Of a stretch of 64,000 nt of DNA, positions 33,714 to 46,156 are shown piece after piece (position 1 is the stretch's first letter; every line of letters starts with the position of its first letter). A program made the position numbers and the translations under genes. The DNA lies in assembly GCA_001642005.1 (NCBI GenBank), contig LWCA01000031.1, positions 1 through 64,000 on the forward strand, written 5' to 3'. The DNA is from Intoshia linei. Lineage: Eukaryota > Orthonectida > Rhopaluridae. Under the pieces are notes generated by a model. It searched no databases. It was not told the DNA's origin and saw only the letters and a program-made list of their open reading frames with translations.

Positions 33714-35373
33714 ATGCTGGATAAAACCAATTCTTTAATCTGTACAAATAACGAAAATCAAAAGATTTCACAGGATGTAAACTTTAAAAGTGGAATACAT
33801 CAAAAATGTCGCAAGTATCTGTCACTGTTGAATCAATATCAATTAGATTACAAAAGTTGGTATGATAAAAGACAAAGATCTTTTTCTTTTGAATTATCAA
33901 GCATCAGATCTGTACACCCTAATCAAAATTTAAAATTTGAATTCATCAAGGATTTATTGTCTGTATATTTTCTATGTAAAAATAGCAAAAATACTAAAAT
34001 GTGTTTACTTGAAGAATATTACCAACAATACACTAGAGTACATAATATTATTAAAGAAATTTTCAAATTTATTAAATTACAAAATTTGTTTATTTTGTTC
34101 AACTATAAACCTTACACTATACTTGAACCGGCAAAACTAAAATTTGATGAAATAAAATATTTCAAAAGTCACCCTCAATGTCTTTCCTTCAGTAACGGAA
34201 ATTTTATTAAATTTATCCATGAAAAATGTCACATTATTGATAAAAATTTAATTAAGTTTATCATTATACGATTGTATCAGGAAGATTTAAAAAATTGTAA
34301 CGATTGGCGAACCTTTTCACTGGATGAACTCAATATTGCTAAATATCCCAATGTATGGTAAATTTTTGTCTAATTTCTATTAACATCAATGAGTGTAAGT
34401 AAAAATAAATACATTAACATTGATTACATTCAATTAATATCACAAAAGTTATGTAATATTCATTGCTTTTATGTACAGAGTTTAATAGTAAATAAGTTAA
34501 TTGTGCATAACATTACATTGTACATGTTATTTAATTTATCTAATTATATTTTGATTAAATTAAATATAAAAGATTAATACCAAAGAAATTAAAATAAGAA
34601 TTTTTACCAGTTTAAAAATAACGAAAGGTAAAAATGACGCTTAAAAACATGATAAATTTTATTTTTAATAGAATACTATAAACGTAAAATAATAATTGTT
34701 TTATTTAAAAATTTATTTAAACCCAATCCGTTCATATATTAGGATTTTAAAATAAATATTTGATAAAAAATATCTTTTTAAAAGAATTATAATATCGTAT
34801 AGTTAATTTACGACTGAAGTATCCGAGATGATCATATAGCTCTCGGGCCAGATGTCGTTATTATATTACATACAATTTTAAAGGTATCTGCAACATTACA
34901 TTATATTTGTTGAGCAAATAATTTTTTATGGTTGGGTAGCGTTCGCGCACCTCTTTATTAATTAATAATAGACTCAGAAATCAGACAAATGGAAGAATTT
35001 CTAAATAATTCTTGAATCAAAACTTTACCATATAACATTTAAACCTGATTATTCATATGATTTATTTATTAATAATATAAAATATAGGTATACTTATTCG
35101 GTAATGAACCCTCATGTGTATCAAAAAATATTGGCATATATACCAATATTAATTTCAAAAACTATTAATTACCTCTATGAAATTGAAATTTCTTTGCATT
35201 CTAGAAATTTAATATTTTTAAAATTACCAATAATTGATGACACTCTATTTAAACCCAAAAGGGAATCGGATAAAAAATTAAATATCAAAAATTCTAACCG
35301 AAAATATTCTGCAATGTCTGAACCTGTAAATATCTCTAGAAATTTTTTTTGTAGAAAACCTGGCAGTAGATAA
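33714..35373 (+). CDS. Unrecognised protein, 309 aa, two exons
   Basis: Exons 33714-34357 and 35088-35373 join in frame (phase 2) across a 730-nt GT-AG intron that carries a family C element at 34800-34966. I do not recognise the product. It is soluble-looking, rich in Lys, Tyr, Phe and Asn, with no signal peptide. Helix-prone stretches include LKFEFIKDLLSVYFLCKNSK and YTRVHNIIKEIFKFIKLQNL. The junction reads ELNIAKYPNVWYTYSVMNPH, and the C-terminus is basic and Ser-rich (KLNIKNSNRKYSAMSEPVNI). Length and the clean in-frame splice argue for a real gene; either exon could instead belong to something larger. The start is the first ATG of the open frame, with no upstream exon seen. Confidence 0.5.
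34800..34966 (-). repeat. Family C ~160-bp element, copy 2 (intronic)
   Basis: Minus strand AAAGAGGTGCGCGAACGCTA ... CGAGAGCTATATGATCATCT ... GTCGTAAATTAACTATA. About 90% identical by eye to the 53222 copy; lies in the intron of the 309-aa gene. Confidence 0.8.
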
Positions 35374-35934
35374 TATTATTTGTACAATTAAACTATTTTA
35401 AATTTTTTGCATGTTTTTGCCTTGTTCAAAATCAACAATCTTTCAAATAAGAATTTGAACAATTTATATTGTAAAGTACAAAAATACAGTAAAGATATGT
35501 TGAAAATGGGGCATTTTTTCAAATAATATAAAATGGAAATGAATTTTTATCAGAAATTTTCGATACAACTATTTACATTTCAACTACTGGGAAATTTAGT
35601 TATGTACATAAAAAAGAATTTATGTGTTTTGATATTAAATAAATTGCTTTTTTGATAATAAAAGCTTAGCTTTTTGTGATATTGAAATTTTATGGGTTTT
35701 TTAACTGGAAACAGCGGTATTAAATGTGGTATTTCTTTAAAAGTAAAGTCCTAGAACTTAAATTAAATTTGATATAAATATATTAATGGTCATAAAATTT
35801 AAAAAATAAATATTTAAATAATGTCTTCACACGTTTAAGAACCACCCCTTTTAAAAGGTTGGTATTAGTGAATAGTAGCATTTTTATGAAAAATTTTACT
35901 AAATGGTAGATTTAAAACGGTCCACTATAGGTAG

Positions 35935-35986
35935 AGTTAGGTGCATTTAGGTGCAGTTTGTACAAAGTACAAAACAGTCAAGCTAG
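35935..35986 (+). mobile_element. Helitron-like 3' terminus, copy 7
   Basis: GAGTTAGGTGCATTTAGGTG (a short internal duplication), hairpin with GTACAAAGTAC, then AACAGTCAAGCTAG followed by T. The upstream text (TATTAGTGAATAGTAGCATT) matches the other Helitron-like bodies. Confidence 0.65.
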
Positions 35987-36089
35987 TCTAAAATAATAAA
36001 GTGAGTGTTTATATTTTTTATCATTACTATAATTTCCTTTCTGGTATACGGACTGAAACACAAATCACATCGACTACTGCATTAGTAAT

Positions 36090-36680
36090 AACAATTTACG
36101 GGTCAAAAACCCTAATTTTTTTTTTCAAAATGAAACAAGTTGGAAAATTTAAAAAATTATATCTTCAGGGCAAAACCACAAATTACCCTTTTTTTTTTTG
36201 GAATGAAAACAGCCCTAAAATTTAAAAAAATTTCAATCCGAATAAGTGATGATTTCATGGTCAAAAAAGCATTTTAGTATTCATATATTTTTTTTCCGAA
36301 ATATTTTATTAAAGCAAAAAATGTGAAATAATTAACGATCCGAAAATTAAAACAAAAAATTATTTCGATAGAGCTTATTCCAGTTGATAAAAATACAAAA
36401 GTTCAACCAGAAAAATCTACGCATTCCCAATAAAAAATAATTTTTAATATATCAACTAATATTTTTTAAATATTTTATATTTTGATTAAAATAAAAATTG
36501 AAAATGTAAATATTGATCCTACAGTTTCAAAAAAATATGCATTGAATTTTTAGACATTTCCAATAAAGAAATATAGGTGAAAATCTATATAATTCATTCC
36601 TTTAGAATATTTTTCATTGCTACGCAATTTTTCAATCTCAAATTCTCATTTTCAAAACATTTTGTTTAAAATTTAAATTA
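36090..36680 (-). repeat. Family A repeat, reverse copy
   Basis: ACGGGTCAAAAACCCTAATT, then TTCAATCCGAATAAGTGATG, TTTCATGGTCAAAAAAGC, ACGCATTCCCAATAAAAAAT, ending GCTACGCAATTTTTCAATCT. Same order as 735-1080. Confidence 0.75.
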
Positions 36681-36869
36681 CAACTACAAAAACGAATTAC
36701 TAAAAGTAATACAACTTTGTTATTATTATTTTTATATATATTACAATCCTTTGCAATATTGGTCAAATTCACCTAAAATATGTTTATAAGATGCTGATTC
36801 CATTAATTATAGATACATAATTGATATTTTTAAGTATTTATTAAATTGGTATTTAATATATATTATCAC

Positions 36870-37275
36870 ATTAAAAATGACAAAATAGGTTTTTATAATT
36901 TTATTTTTTCTTTAATTTTTGCTATTTATGATAATTTTTAGGATTAGACTGTTTTTACTTTATTTTTAATATTATACACACATTATGTCTAATAAATTAA
37001 AAAAATGAAATAACAAGTGTTTTTAAAATTCTTTACGCAAATGTTAACAAACAAAAAATTGAGATGGAATAATTCACTTTAAAGTAAAAAGTAATGTGAT
37101 ATGATGGTTCTAACTGAAACAAATTTGGGAACCACTCCTTTAAAGGATTGATAATAGTGAATAGTAGAATTTTTAAGTCAGATTTTCAACGTGAATTTAT
37201 TTTTTAAGTATAATAAAAATGTGCCCTCGGCAGAGCTAGGTCCTGTTTGTACGTAGCACATAACAGTCAACCTAG
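36870..37275 (+). mobile_element. Helitron-like element with intact 3' terminus (copy 8)
   Basis: The most complete body in the window: ends CCTCGGCAGAGCTAGGTC, hairpin, ATAACAGTCAACCTAG then T. It contains the empty target site for hAT family F at about 37135-37150. No helicase or Rep coding is present, so it is non-autonomous. Confidence 0.7.
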
Positions 37276-37757
37276 TTGAATACATAGTATGTAAATGTAT
37301 TAATAAATATAATTTATGCGTAAATTTACAGATTAGGATAACATCGTTATACCAATTATTTATTTGTAGACACATTTTTTGCAGACACTAAAAATATTGT
37401 ACTATATGACCCCACATATCTAAATAATTGAGAGATGTTACTACCGAGTCTACAATCACTTGTAAAACTTATATATTATTTAATATGTGCTTTTTATAAA
37501 TTAATCTCATTTTATATCGATTATATAATTACAATATGTTAGTACATTGTATATTGTTTTTAATTTTTGGTGAATAACAAACACGATTTTATATAGCAAC
37601 AATATTAGATAGGATATTAATAAAATCAATAAATTTGAAATGAGATTTCTATATATCAAGCATTCCCGTCCACTCAATTTAATTTTTAATCAATAATTTT
37701 AAATTACTACAAAGAAAGTTCATTTAAATTTCAGTCTCAATTCATGAATGCGATGGC

Positions 37758-40700
37758 ATGAACAAGGATAATTTGTACATAAATTGGTGTTTCATTGATA
37801 ATTCAAACCCACCTCCACATTCAATAAGTACCGTTTGTTGGGATTCTACCAATAATGTCATTTTAACTGGATCTAAAGAAGGATCCATTTGTATTTGGGA
37901 AAATTATGACGGTAAAAGTTGTATTTATTATTTTTATGTAGGGTTTTTATCTCTATTAACGAAACTTTTAATACACTTGCCAAATTTGTCAATAATGGCC
38001 GAAAAGCAAATAAATAATTTTTAACACGTCAATACGCGATGAAAATTCGTGAATCGAGATGGAGAAACCTATAATATATACTAAAGGGAGTCTACTTAAA
38101 TCCAACCATTTTTACTAAAAATCAAAATTACCAACCTTTTAGGGAGTATTCCTATTTTACTAAACTTTAAGGGAAAAATCTATTTTTACTAACCCTAAAA
38201 CGAAAAATCCAATTCTACCAACCTACAAAGAATACTTCAGTTTTAACAACCCTTTAGGAAAAATTCCAGTTTTACCAACCCTTAAGGGAAAAATCCAATT
38301 TTACCGAATTGCGGAGTATACTATAAAAACTAAGTAACACAAACAAAACAAAGTGAAGATCTTAAATAGAAGGATTATAAACAGATGTTATGAACACTTT
38401 TATGCTTACTTACACTGATGATAAAACAAATAAAAATTTACAACAAAAAAAATTAAATTTTAGATAATATAGATATGGATTCTTTCTTAAAGATTGGTAA
38501 AAGTGGAATTTTCTCTAAAGAGTTTGTAAAAGTGGGTTTTTACTTAAGGGTTAGTGTAAAAAGGGTTGGGTTAAAGTAAAAATTGTTGTATTGAAGTAAA
38601 AATGGTTATTTTAAGTAAAACTGGTTGGATTTAAGTAATAATGGTTGGGTTGAAGTAAAAATGGGTGGATTTAAGTAAAAATAGTTGGGTTGAAGTAAAA
38701 ATGGGTGGATTTAAGTAAAAATAGTTGGGTTTAAGAATATTATCTATACTAAATGTAAATGTGTACAGTAAATTACATTCCAATTGAATTATAATTCTAA
38801 TTTTACGGAATGAATGTTTATTAATTAAGTTGTAGTATTCTGTGATAATTTACTGTGTTAATTAAAAAATTTAGATAATTTACTTTGTCCGACTACATTT
38901 CTACTAAGTCATACTGACGAGATATCCACAATAACGTTAATTGAAAATGAAAACAAAATTTTCGCAGTTACGGACAATTCTGGTGGTTTTAGCGTATGGA
39001 ATGCAGGTTTGAATAAATGTGTAAATTTTTTAACAGAAACTTGCGTTCATTCAGAAGTCAAATTTTACCATATAGAAAGATTAAAATTGGGTGTTTTGTT
39101 GACATGTGGAAGTTATGAATATATAAAGATATACTCTGCCTTGTCCTTAAATTTGTTGTCAAATTTAGTAATTAAACCGGATGATATCAGTGCAATAAAC
39201 CAAATTACAATTTTTTTAATATGTTGGCCGTCATCAAACCAAAACGAGGTGATAATTGGTTGTTCACCAGGTGGTCAATTGATAATGTGGACAAAAATAT
39301 TGAATGAAGAATCAAAATGGCCTATAAACCAAAATGATCCTTGCAACGTAAATGCGTGTGAAATTGTCGATTTGCATACTAAATGCCCCTTGAACATTTC
39401 CCATTACTGTAAAAATCCTCGTGTATTAATGTTTCTTTTTCTCCAAAAATTTGTGATATACGATATCGGAAAATTCAATTTGTTGAACGTTGAATATATA
39501 AAAGAAGAAAACACGTTAAACTTTTTCCAAAGAGGTTGTTTTGTTAACGAGCAAGACATTATTACAATTTCTACATTAGGTCAAATTTTCATTTATCAAA
39601 TTTCAATCGATTTACAATTAAAGGTAGAATTGTCAAAGGTAAAAAAGATTGACATTTCAAAATTTGTTGCCTTGCAAGTCAATTTAAATTCCCAATTTTT
39701 TATTTCTCGAGATTTATCAAACTGCACGTGCTTATCTTTTACTAAAGACTTAATCATAATGACGCAAATTACCCCGAAAAACTACAATGTCAAATTTTGC
39801 CATAGTGTACAATTTGAAGAACATTGGACTCTATTGAATAGTACAGGAATTTTTGAAAATGTTGATGAAATTAATAATAAAAAAGTTTTATGTTATACAT
39901 ATCTCGAATTACCCCAGGTCGTTTCTGTCGGGTTTGAAGATGGAATAATTTCATTCATTCAAATGTTTGAATCCATTTTCAATAATTTTATGGAATCTGA
40001 AATTTTCGAAGGAAATAAATATAATAATTTAATTATTGATTTATCGAAAATGTCTTCCAGAATGTTCGCAACAATGTTGTTTTATCCCTATAATAATGAT
40101 CGAAATAGGTATATGGAGAATTGGTTCATATCTATAAATTCAGACAAATCCGTAATGTTGTGGGATTTGAATAATATAGATATGGGTCCAATGTACATTT
40201 ATTCTTCACACAATGACACTATCCAAGAAATATCTGTTCCACCAAATATTTTCGACAAAAGCTTGGAACATTGCATTTTAACCAAATCCGAATCAATAAT
40301 TAGTGTCGATGATTTATTACATGGCAAAAACGAGTTTATCGCTAGTAGACACCCTGTTACAATAAAAAGTTTTTACTTTTGCTGTGTTAACCATCTACTA
40401 GTTGTTAAACTTGTAAATTCTTCCATTTTCCTCTGGAATATTGATAGTGGAAATTTGGACCGTGTAGTGTATGGAAAAGTAACTCTAATGATTGATAGCA
40501 ATTTAAACAGTATCAATACTTGTTTCAATTTATCACAGTCAAATGACCCAGAAATTACAATTTCCGACGCATTGAAACGTCGGAATATTGACTCTCTAAA
40601 ACTTTTTGCAGAAAAAAAATTAAACAAGTTTAAAAGAAATTCCAGAGATCCCAACGATATTTTTGAATCTTTTCAGAATTCACATGCATCTTTTCCCGTG

Positions 40701-42389
40701 AAACTCAGAATACCTCTCCTCAATATTAACCGTATAAAGTGCCTTTCAGTATTATCTATTGACGTCGTGACCATGATGTACATTTTAAAATATCATTTCG
40801 TCGAACTTTCGGAAAATGCTGACCCAAAAAGTACATTCAAAGACGAATTAATCAATGTTTGTTTCAAAACAATTCTTTTATTAATTTCTTTAAATTCATC
40901 ATTTATATCAAATATTAATAATGATAACGAAAATATATTTTCATTGAAAATTTTCAAAAAATCTTGCCGCCTTTTACTTAATCATAACATTTTTTTTAAA
41001 GATATGCCTTATTACTTTGTCAATCTTAATAAAAATAAAACAAATTTAAAACCCAATATAATTTTACTTATTGCTAAACTATGCGTTAGTAATACGTTCC
41101 AGTCAAACAAATCTCTATTTCTAGTTTTTTCAAAATTCCACATTGAATATTTGAGCGCCAAATCAATTTCGTTTTATAAACAATTTATTTTGAAGAATAA
41201 TAACATTTTTAAAGAAGGTAATAATGTACCTCAAGTTTTGGATGTTATCTTTCAATGTCTTAATATCTTACGGATTGATTGTGATGATATTTGCATGGCG
41301 GCTCATTTATTGATAAAAGAAATTTTTTCTAATTCTAATAATACCATTTTAACAGAAATTTACCGAAAATGTACCGAGTATATTGAAACTTTTGTCAAAA
41401 CTACTGGATCTTTCAATGAAAGCAAAATTTCTGAAATGTTTAAGCATGTTGTATTGATAGATTATCTCAACAATTCCGGAAACAAAAGGTTGGAATATAT
41501 CAACAAATATCGATTGGAAATCCATTGGATAGGTGTTCATTACATTTTAACCAGTCAACTCTTTTCTAAATCCGAAAATCTTGAATATAAACGTTTGATC
41601 ATTAAAATGTTACCGAAAAACATTCCATATTTAACAGAATATACTACTCTTCATTTACTTTTTCTGACAATACTAATTGAAATGGTTCAAGGCGAACTTT
41701 ACGAATGTAACATCATTTCACCGTTAAAACTAAACCTCCAATCACCTATAAAAAGACACACTCTACCTATACAAAAAAAGTACATTTATTGCACCACTGT
41801 GTACGATACACTCTACAAAATTTGTTTTAAATATACAAATATTTTTATTAAATCTCTCAATTTTATTGTCAGTGTATTGAGTGAACGTAATATCAATAAT
41901 GAATATGAAAATGAACATGTTTCAGTCAAATTAAAAATTTTGAAAATAAAACAAATGAATGAAAAAAGAATGCCAAAAATTAAATTGAATACGATTTATC
42001 TTATTGATTCAATTTGTTCTGAAATGGAAAAAACACACGAAAAATTGGTTGAATGGAATACCCTACTTGTCAATATTGTCGACATTATATTGTCGTGTTG
42101 TAATAACAATTTTTTATTGACGTATGGATTTGAAATGGTTTCTAAAAATATTTCGAAATTACCAAAAATTTCATTTTCTCATTTCAGTAAACGCGTTTTT
42201 GTTGTACATGATTATCATTTTATTACCATTTTTGATTATAAATTGAACCGGAAACATAAAATTGATACTTTTGAAATTCTTTCTGATGAGTGTATTATTG
42301 ATTACATTCAATGTGCAGATAATGGAAAAGTTTTGGTTCTGCTTGTTACAAATCAAGAATGCATCTATTTTGCAAGGGTATATTTTTAA
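37758..42389 (+). CDS. WDR7: WDR7-like protein (rabconnectin-3 beta)
   Basis: Rabconnectin-3 beta works with DMXL proteins as a V-ATPase regulator on endosomes and secretory vesicles. Exons 37758-37911 and 38875-42389 join in frame (phase 1), giving 1222 aa; the family is usually around 1490. The N-terminus has PPPHSISTVCWDSTNNVILT then GSKEGSICIWEN, the first WD unit. The second exon continues FAVTDNSGGFSVWNAGLNKC, WFISINSDKSVMLWDLNNID and, most tellingly, SRHPVTIKSFYFCCVNHLLV then VKLVNSSIFLWNIDSGNLDR, which follows the WDR7 block ASRH..PI....W....L.V...D.SV.VW....G.LDR. A helical middle region and a degenerate C-terminal WD part follow. The second exon is 3.5 kb without an intron, unlike its neighbours. 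The 963-nt intron carries a fold-back repeat. Confidence 0.85.
38090..38335. repeat. Degenerate tandem array, left arm, in the WDR7 intron
   Basis: About eight units of roughly 29 nt built on GGGAAAAATCCAATTTTACC and AACCCTTAA. The opposite orientation appears at 38487-38745. Confidence 0.7.
38487..38745. repeat. Degenerate tandem array, right arm, inverted
   Basis: Units of about 20 nt (GGTTGGATTTAAGTAAAAAT) repeated around a dozen times. The reverse complement resembles the left arm start (ACTTAAATCCAACCATTTTT), so the two arms can fold back. Confidence 0.7.
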
Positions 42390-42459
42390 ATAAAACTTTA
42401 AATAAATCATTATTATATACTTAATTAAATAATTAATATTATGGAAATAAGGGTATCCC

Positions 42460-42800
42460 ACACAAGTAAAGTTTTTAGGGATTTTATCCCTAAGCCTAAA
42501 CGACTGCTATATTATTATTTTAAAAATCCCACTTTTTCCCACCATTAATAAAATTTAATAATATTTAATAAAAAATACCATTTTAAGTTTTTTATGTAAA
42601 AATCCGTTTTTAATATTTTACAAAAAGTCTCTTAGTCCTACCCCAAAATAAAAAATTTAATTTTACCAAACGTTAAGCATTAAGTTAAGGTAAAATTTCT
42701 TTCCCTAAATTTTTTGAAAACTTCGATTATACAAAAACTTACGAGATAAAACTCTTAATCCAACCACAAAATAAATAACCAATTTATTATTAAACAATGA
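42460..42800. repeat. Degenerate tandem repeat related to the WDR7 intron array
   Basis: Downstream of WDR7: TTTTAGGGATTTTATCCC, AAAAATCCGTTTTTAATA, TTTAATTTTACCAAACG. Same unit style as the interiors of the hAT elements at 43245 and 44898. Confidence 0.5.
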
Positions 42801-43244
42801 AAGAAAAATGGCTTTTTCCGAGTACTAAAACATTAAAAATTTGTGAGATTTACAAGCGTGAATGTATTTAGTTTACAATTGACTTCTTTTTTTAGTTATT
42901 TTTAGTCTTTATTAGTTATTTATATATTTAAAAAAACCACCAAAGGGTTGCTGGTATTAGCAAATCGAACACTGTCATCTGTATTAGTTAGGACTATGAG
43001 ATTTTATGCTTTTTTACAGTGGTTGTTATTATGGGTAAAATTATATTGTCTAAGTCCTCATTGACGAAATTGAAAATTCTGTAATTTCGTTAATATGGAA
43101 TTTTCGGTCCAGGCCATTAAGATGCAAGGTTCGTAGGTTGAAATTAACGATAATGTTAAGTATTTCAAAATGGTATCAGAATTTTTATTCTTTAGAATAA
43201 TAAGCTTATTACGTTTATAAATGGTTACAAACAGAAATGTATAG

Positions 43245-43773
43245 CAGTGGTTCCCGAATGTGAGTCCCTGGACCTTTTGGGTCAAATAATATATTCCTTA
43301 TTTTATGAAATTCAAATAAAATATAAAAAAATTTTAATCAACTTTTTTTTAATTTTATAGGAGAATTTTCAATATTTATTTAAATTTTTTGCCAGAAGTT
43401 GGTAATTTATCCCAACTTTTGCAGATCGTTTAGACTACAGCCTACCGCAGACTACATTATTATTTCAAAAATCGTACTTTTATCCCACCATTAATAAAAC
43501 TTCATAAATAATACGATTTGAAACCCTCATGGAAAAATCGATTTTTACCGATATTTTTTTTGAAAATTTGATAATACCAAACTTTATGAGAAAAATCCAC
43601 TCAATCAAAGCACAAAATAAAAATTACCATTTTACCAAATCTTATGAAAAAAACCTTTAATTTTTTTATAAATTTTTTATATTTCATGTTTTCTTTGGGG
43701 TCCAAAAAATAAATATTTTGAAATAAGGGTCTGTAGTACGGACTCCGTACACTATTTGAATCTAGAACCACTG
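43245..43773. mobile_element. Non-autonomous hAT element (family E) with internal tandem repeats
   Basis: CAGTGGTTCCCGAATGTGAG at the left, and ACACTATTTGAATCTAGAAC then CACTG at the right. The interior has AAAATCGATTTTTACCGAT-type units. No convincing 8-bp duplication. Same family as 44898-45375; a fragment lies at 56750-56880. Confidence 0.75.
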
Positions 43774-44857
43774 ATTTGTATTCACTTTATTTTTAAGTAA
43801 GAATATAATTAAAATAAAAATATACTGTAGTAATTTGTTAATTATAATAACAAGTTGAGTTAAATTTTTTTGATTTTAATGATTATTTTAGTAACTTTCA
43901 CTAATAAGAGGGTTGACAGGTTTAACAGTATGATGTATAATCATTATTATATTGTTGATGACTATTTGAAAAACAAATAAAATTTTCAAAGTTCACAAAT
44001 CTTACGCATTTATTATTGATTTTAGATTTTAACGACTGGAATATTTGCGAATAATAAAATTAGCACCAAAATATACAAGAAAACAAGTATATCAAAACAA
44101 ATCAATCAATTTAAAAATTCAAAACATGAGATGAATTTTGGTTTAATCCTTACACCAGATAATACACTCTCTCTAATTTTACCAAACAATTTATCCGTGA
44201 TTTATAATATCTAATAAACATTTCCATGTTGTATTAAATTCTGTATCAGCCGATCTCAACCTTTGCAAAAACGACCCCTCCAATTTTTGGGCATACATAA
44301 GTAGAAATTAATTTATATATTAATACAATATAGTTGATATGTAAAATAAGATAATTTGTTCTAGTCAGGGTTGGCAAACGATAAAAATTGATCGATAATA
44401 TTGTTGAATTTTAAATTTAATTAACTGATTTTGTTTAATTGTATATTGAAACTGTGAATTAATCATGTAATTATAACCTCGTATAATTATAATTACAATA
44501 AAAATAAAGCTAAAAAGATGAGATAAAAATTTCCGAGTTTTTGGTATATAATTTGTAGTTTGTAGTCAAAATATTGGGTATATTCTGTATAGACCGACAA
44601 TTTTTTATGATCGAATATTAGAAACCCTTGAAATGCACTAAAATAATCGATATTAGATTTTAAGCATTTTAATTAAAGACAATTTTAATTGAGTACTAAT
44701 CACCTTTTTATTCAAATACGTGTGCCATTTCACATTAAAATTAAGAAATGAAGTAAAAGTATTTTTTTAGATTATACACATGTTTATTTACACAAATTGC
44801 ATACTTATATCTTTCATCGTTTCCTGGTATTTGAGTATAGTGAATTTGATTCGGGAT

Positions 44858-46156
44858 TAGAGTTTCAATTTAACCGACTTTTTTATTACATTTAAATCAG
44901 TGGTTCTTTATAAGTCCCTGGACCTCTTGAGTCAAAAACTATATGCCTTGGGGTCTATCAAATTCAAATAAAAGAATTTCTAATATTTATTACAAAGTTA
45001 CAGATTTTGGCAATTTATCTCAAATTCTAGATGACTACTATTATTATAATTTAAAAAATCCCTATTTTATCCCATTATTAATAAAATTTAATACAAAACA
45101 CCATTTCAAACCCTCATAGAAAAATCGACTTTTATCGATATTTTGTTGAAACATTCATTTAAACCACAACATAAAAAAATCCAATTTTATCAACCCTGAA
45201 GAGAAAAATCCTTATTTTTAATTTTTTTTGAAAAACAAGCTTTTACTAAATTAATAATATGAGAAAAAATTTTTAATTTTTTCATGAATGTTTTGTATTT
45301 TATTTTTCCTATGGGGTCTAAAAAAATAAATATTATGAAATGGGGTCCGTACACTATTTGAATCTGGAATTACTGATTTAAAGGTAATTAAATTTTTTAA
45401 GCATACCTTAATTTTTTCAAGAAATATGGTTTTAAATTTAAACAATAATAATGCACTTTAATTAAAAATAATACATAAAAACTATTAGAGCCAACCTCGC
45501 TACCACCTGAAAATTTATAGACACCTTAAAAATTTTGCAACCGAAGCGTAGTGTTCTATATATCTAGTAACATATACACGGTTCTTGTCTTGACAATTTA
45601 CATATAAAAGCCAAAATAATTATGTTATTCATGAACATAATTTTTTTAAAGTCCAATTTGGTATAATGATGTTCGGAACAGGGATTTCGGTAATATAGGT
45701 TAGTTCTGCAAACTATCACATAAAATTTGTAATGAATTTCTATAATCAGTATTATAAATAATCGTAAATTAAAATTTCATCCTAAATAATCACTGAAGTG
45801 AGTCAAAAAGCTGTTTTGCTTTGTAGAAATGATAAATTTTTTGCGTCGTGAACATATACCTTGAAATGAAAAATATATTAACAATGAATTTCGTTTAATA
45901 TGGTATTATAATACTCTATTCGGGTTAATAGGTTTCTTTTATTATAGTAACGTAACCTCAGTTCTTTCTTTTAAAATTGGAATTGGAAATGTATATTTCA
46001 TAGTCTAATTTATTACCGATTAATGATGATGACATAATGTTTATTTGCAACATTTATTCTACTTCAATATCTCAAAAACGTTAAAATCATAAAAAATTAA
46101 TTTTTTTAATTTAAGCCAACTATTACCGGTAATGGTGTACCTATATTAAAACACTA
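44858..46156. mobile_element. hAT family D, second copy, interrupted by family E
   Basis: Left end TAGAGTTTCAATTTAACCGA; right end TTACCGGTAATGGTG...TTAAAACACTA, as in 20607-21974. The left arm is split at 44898 by a family E element. Flanking duplication not recognisable. Confidence 0.65.
44898..45375. mobile_element. hAT family E element, nested, with 8-bp duplication
   Basis: CAGTGGTTCTTTATAAGTCC ... TTGAATCTGGAATTACTG. Flanks atttaaat and atttaaag match at 7 of 8. Confidence 0.82.

Noticed and set aside
39009-42389. WDR7 starting inside the large exon at 39009
   Set aside because: The frame is open back to a good acceptor at 38874 and joins in phase to an upstream exon with the expected first WD unit; 39009 is TTG, not ATG.
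43237-43781. 8-bp duplication around hAT family E copy at 43245
   Set aside because: atgtatag and atttgtat do not align as a target duplication, so only the terminal repeats support the boundaries.
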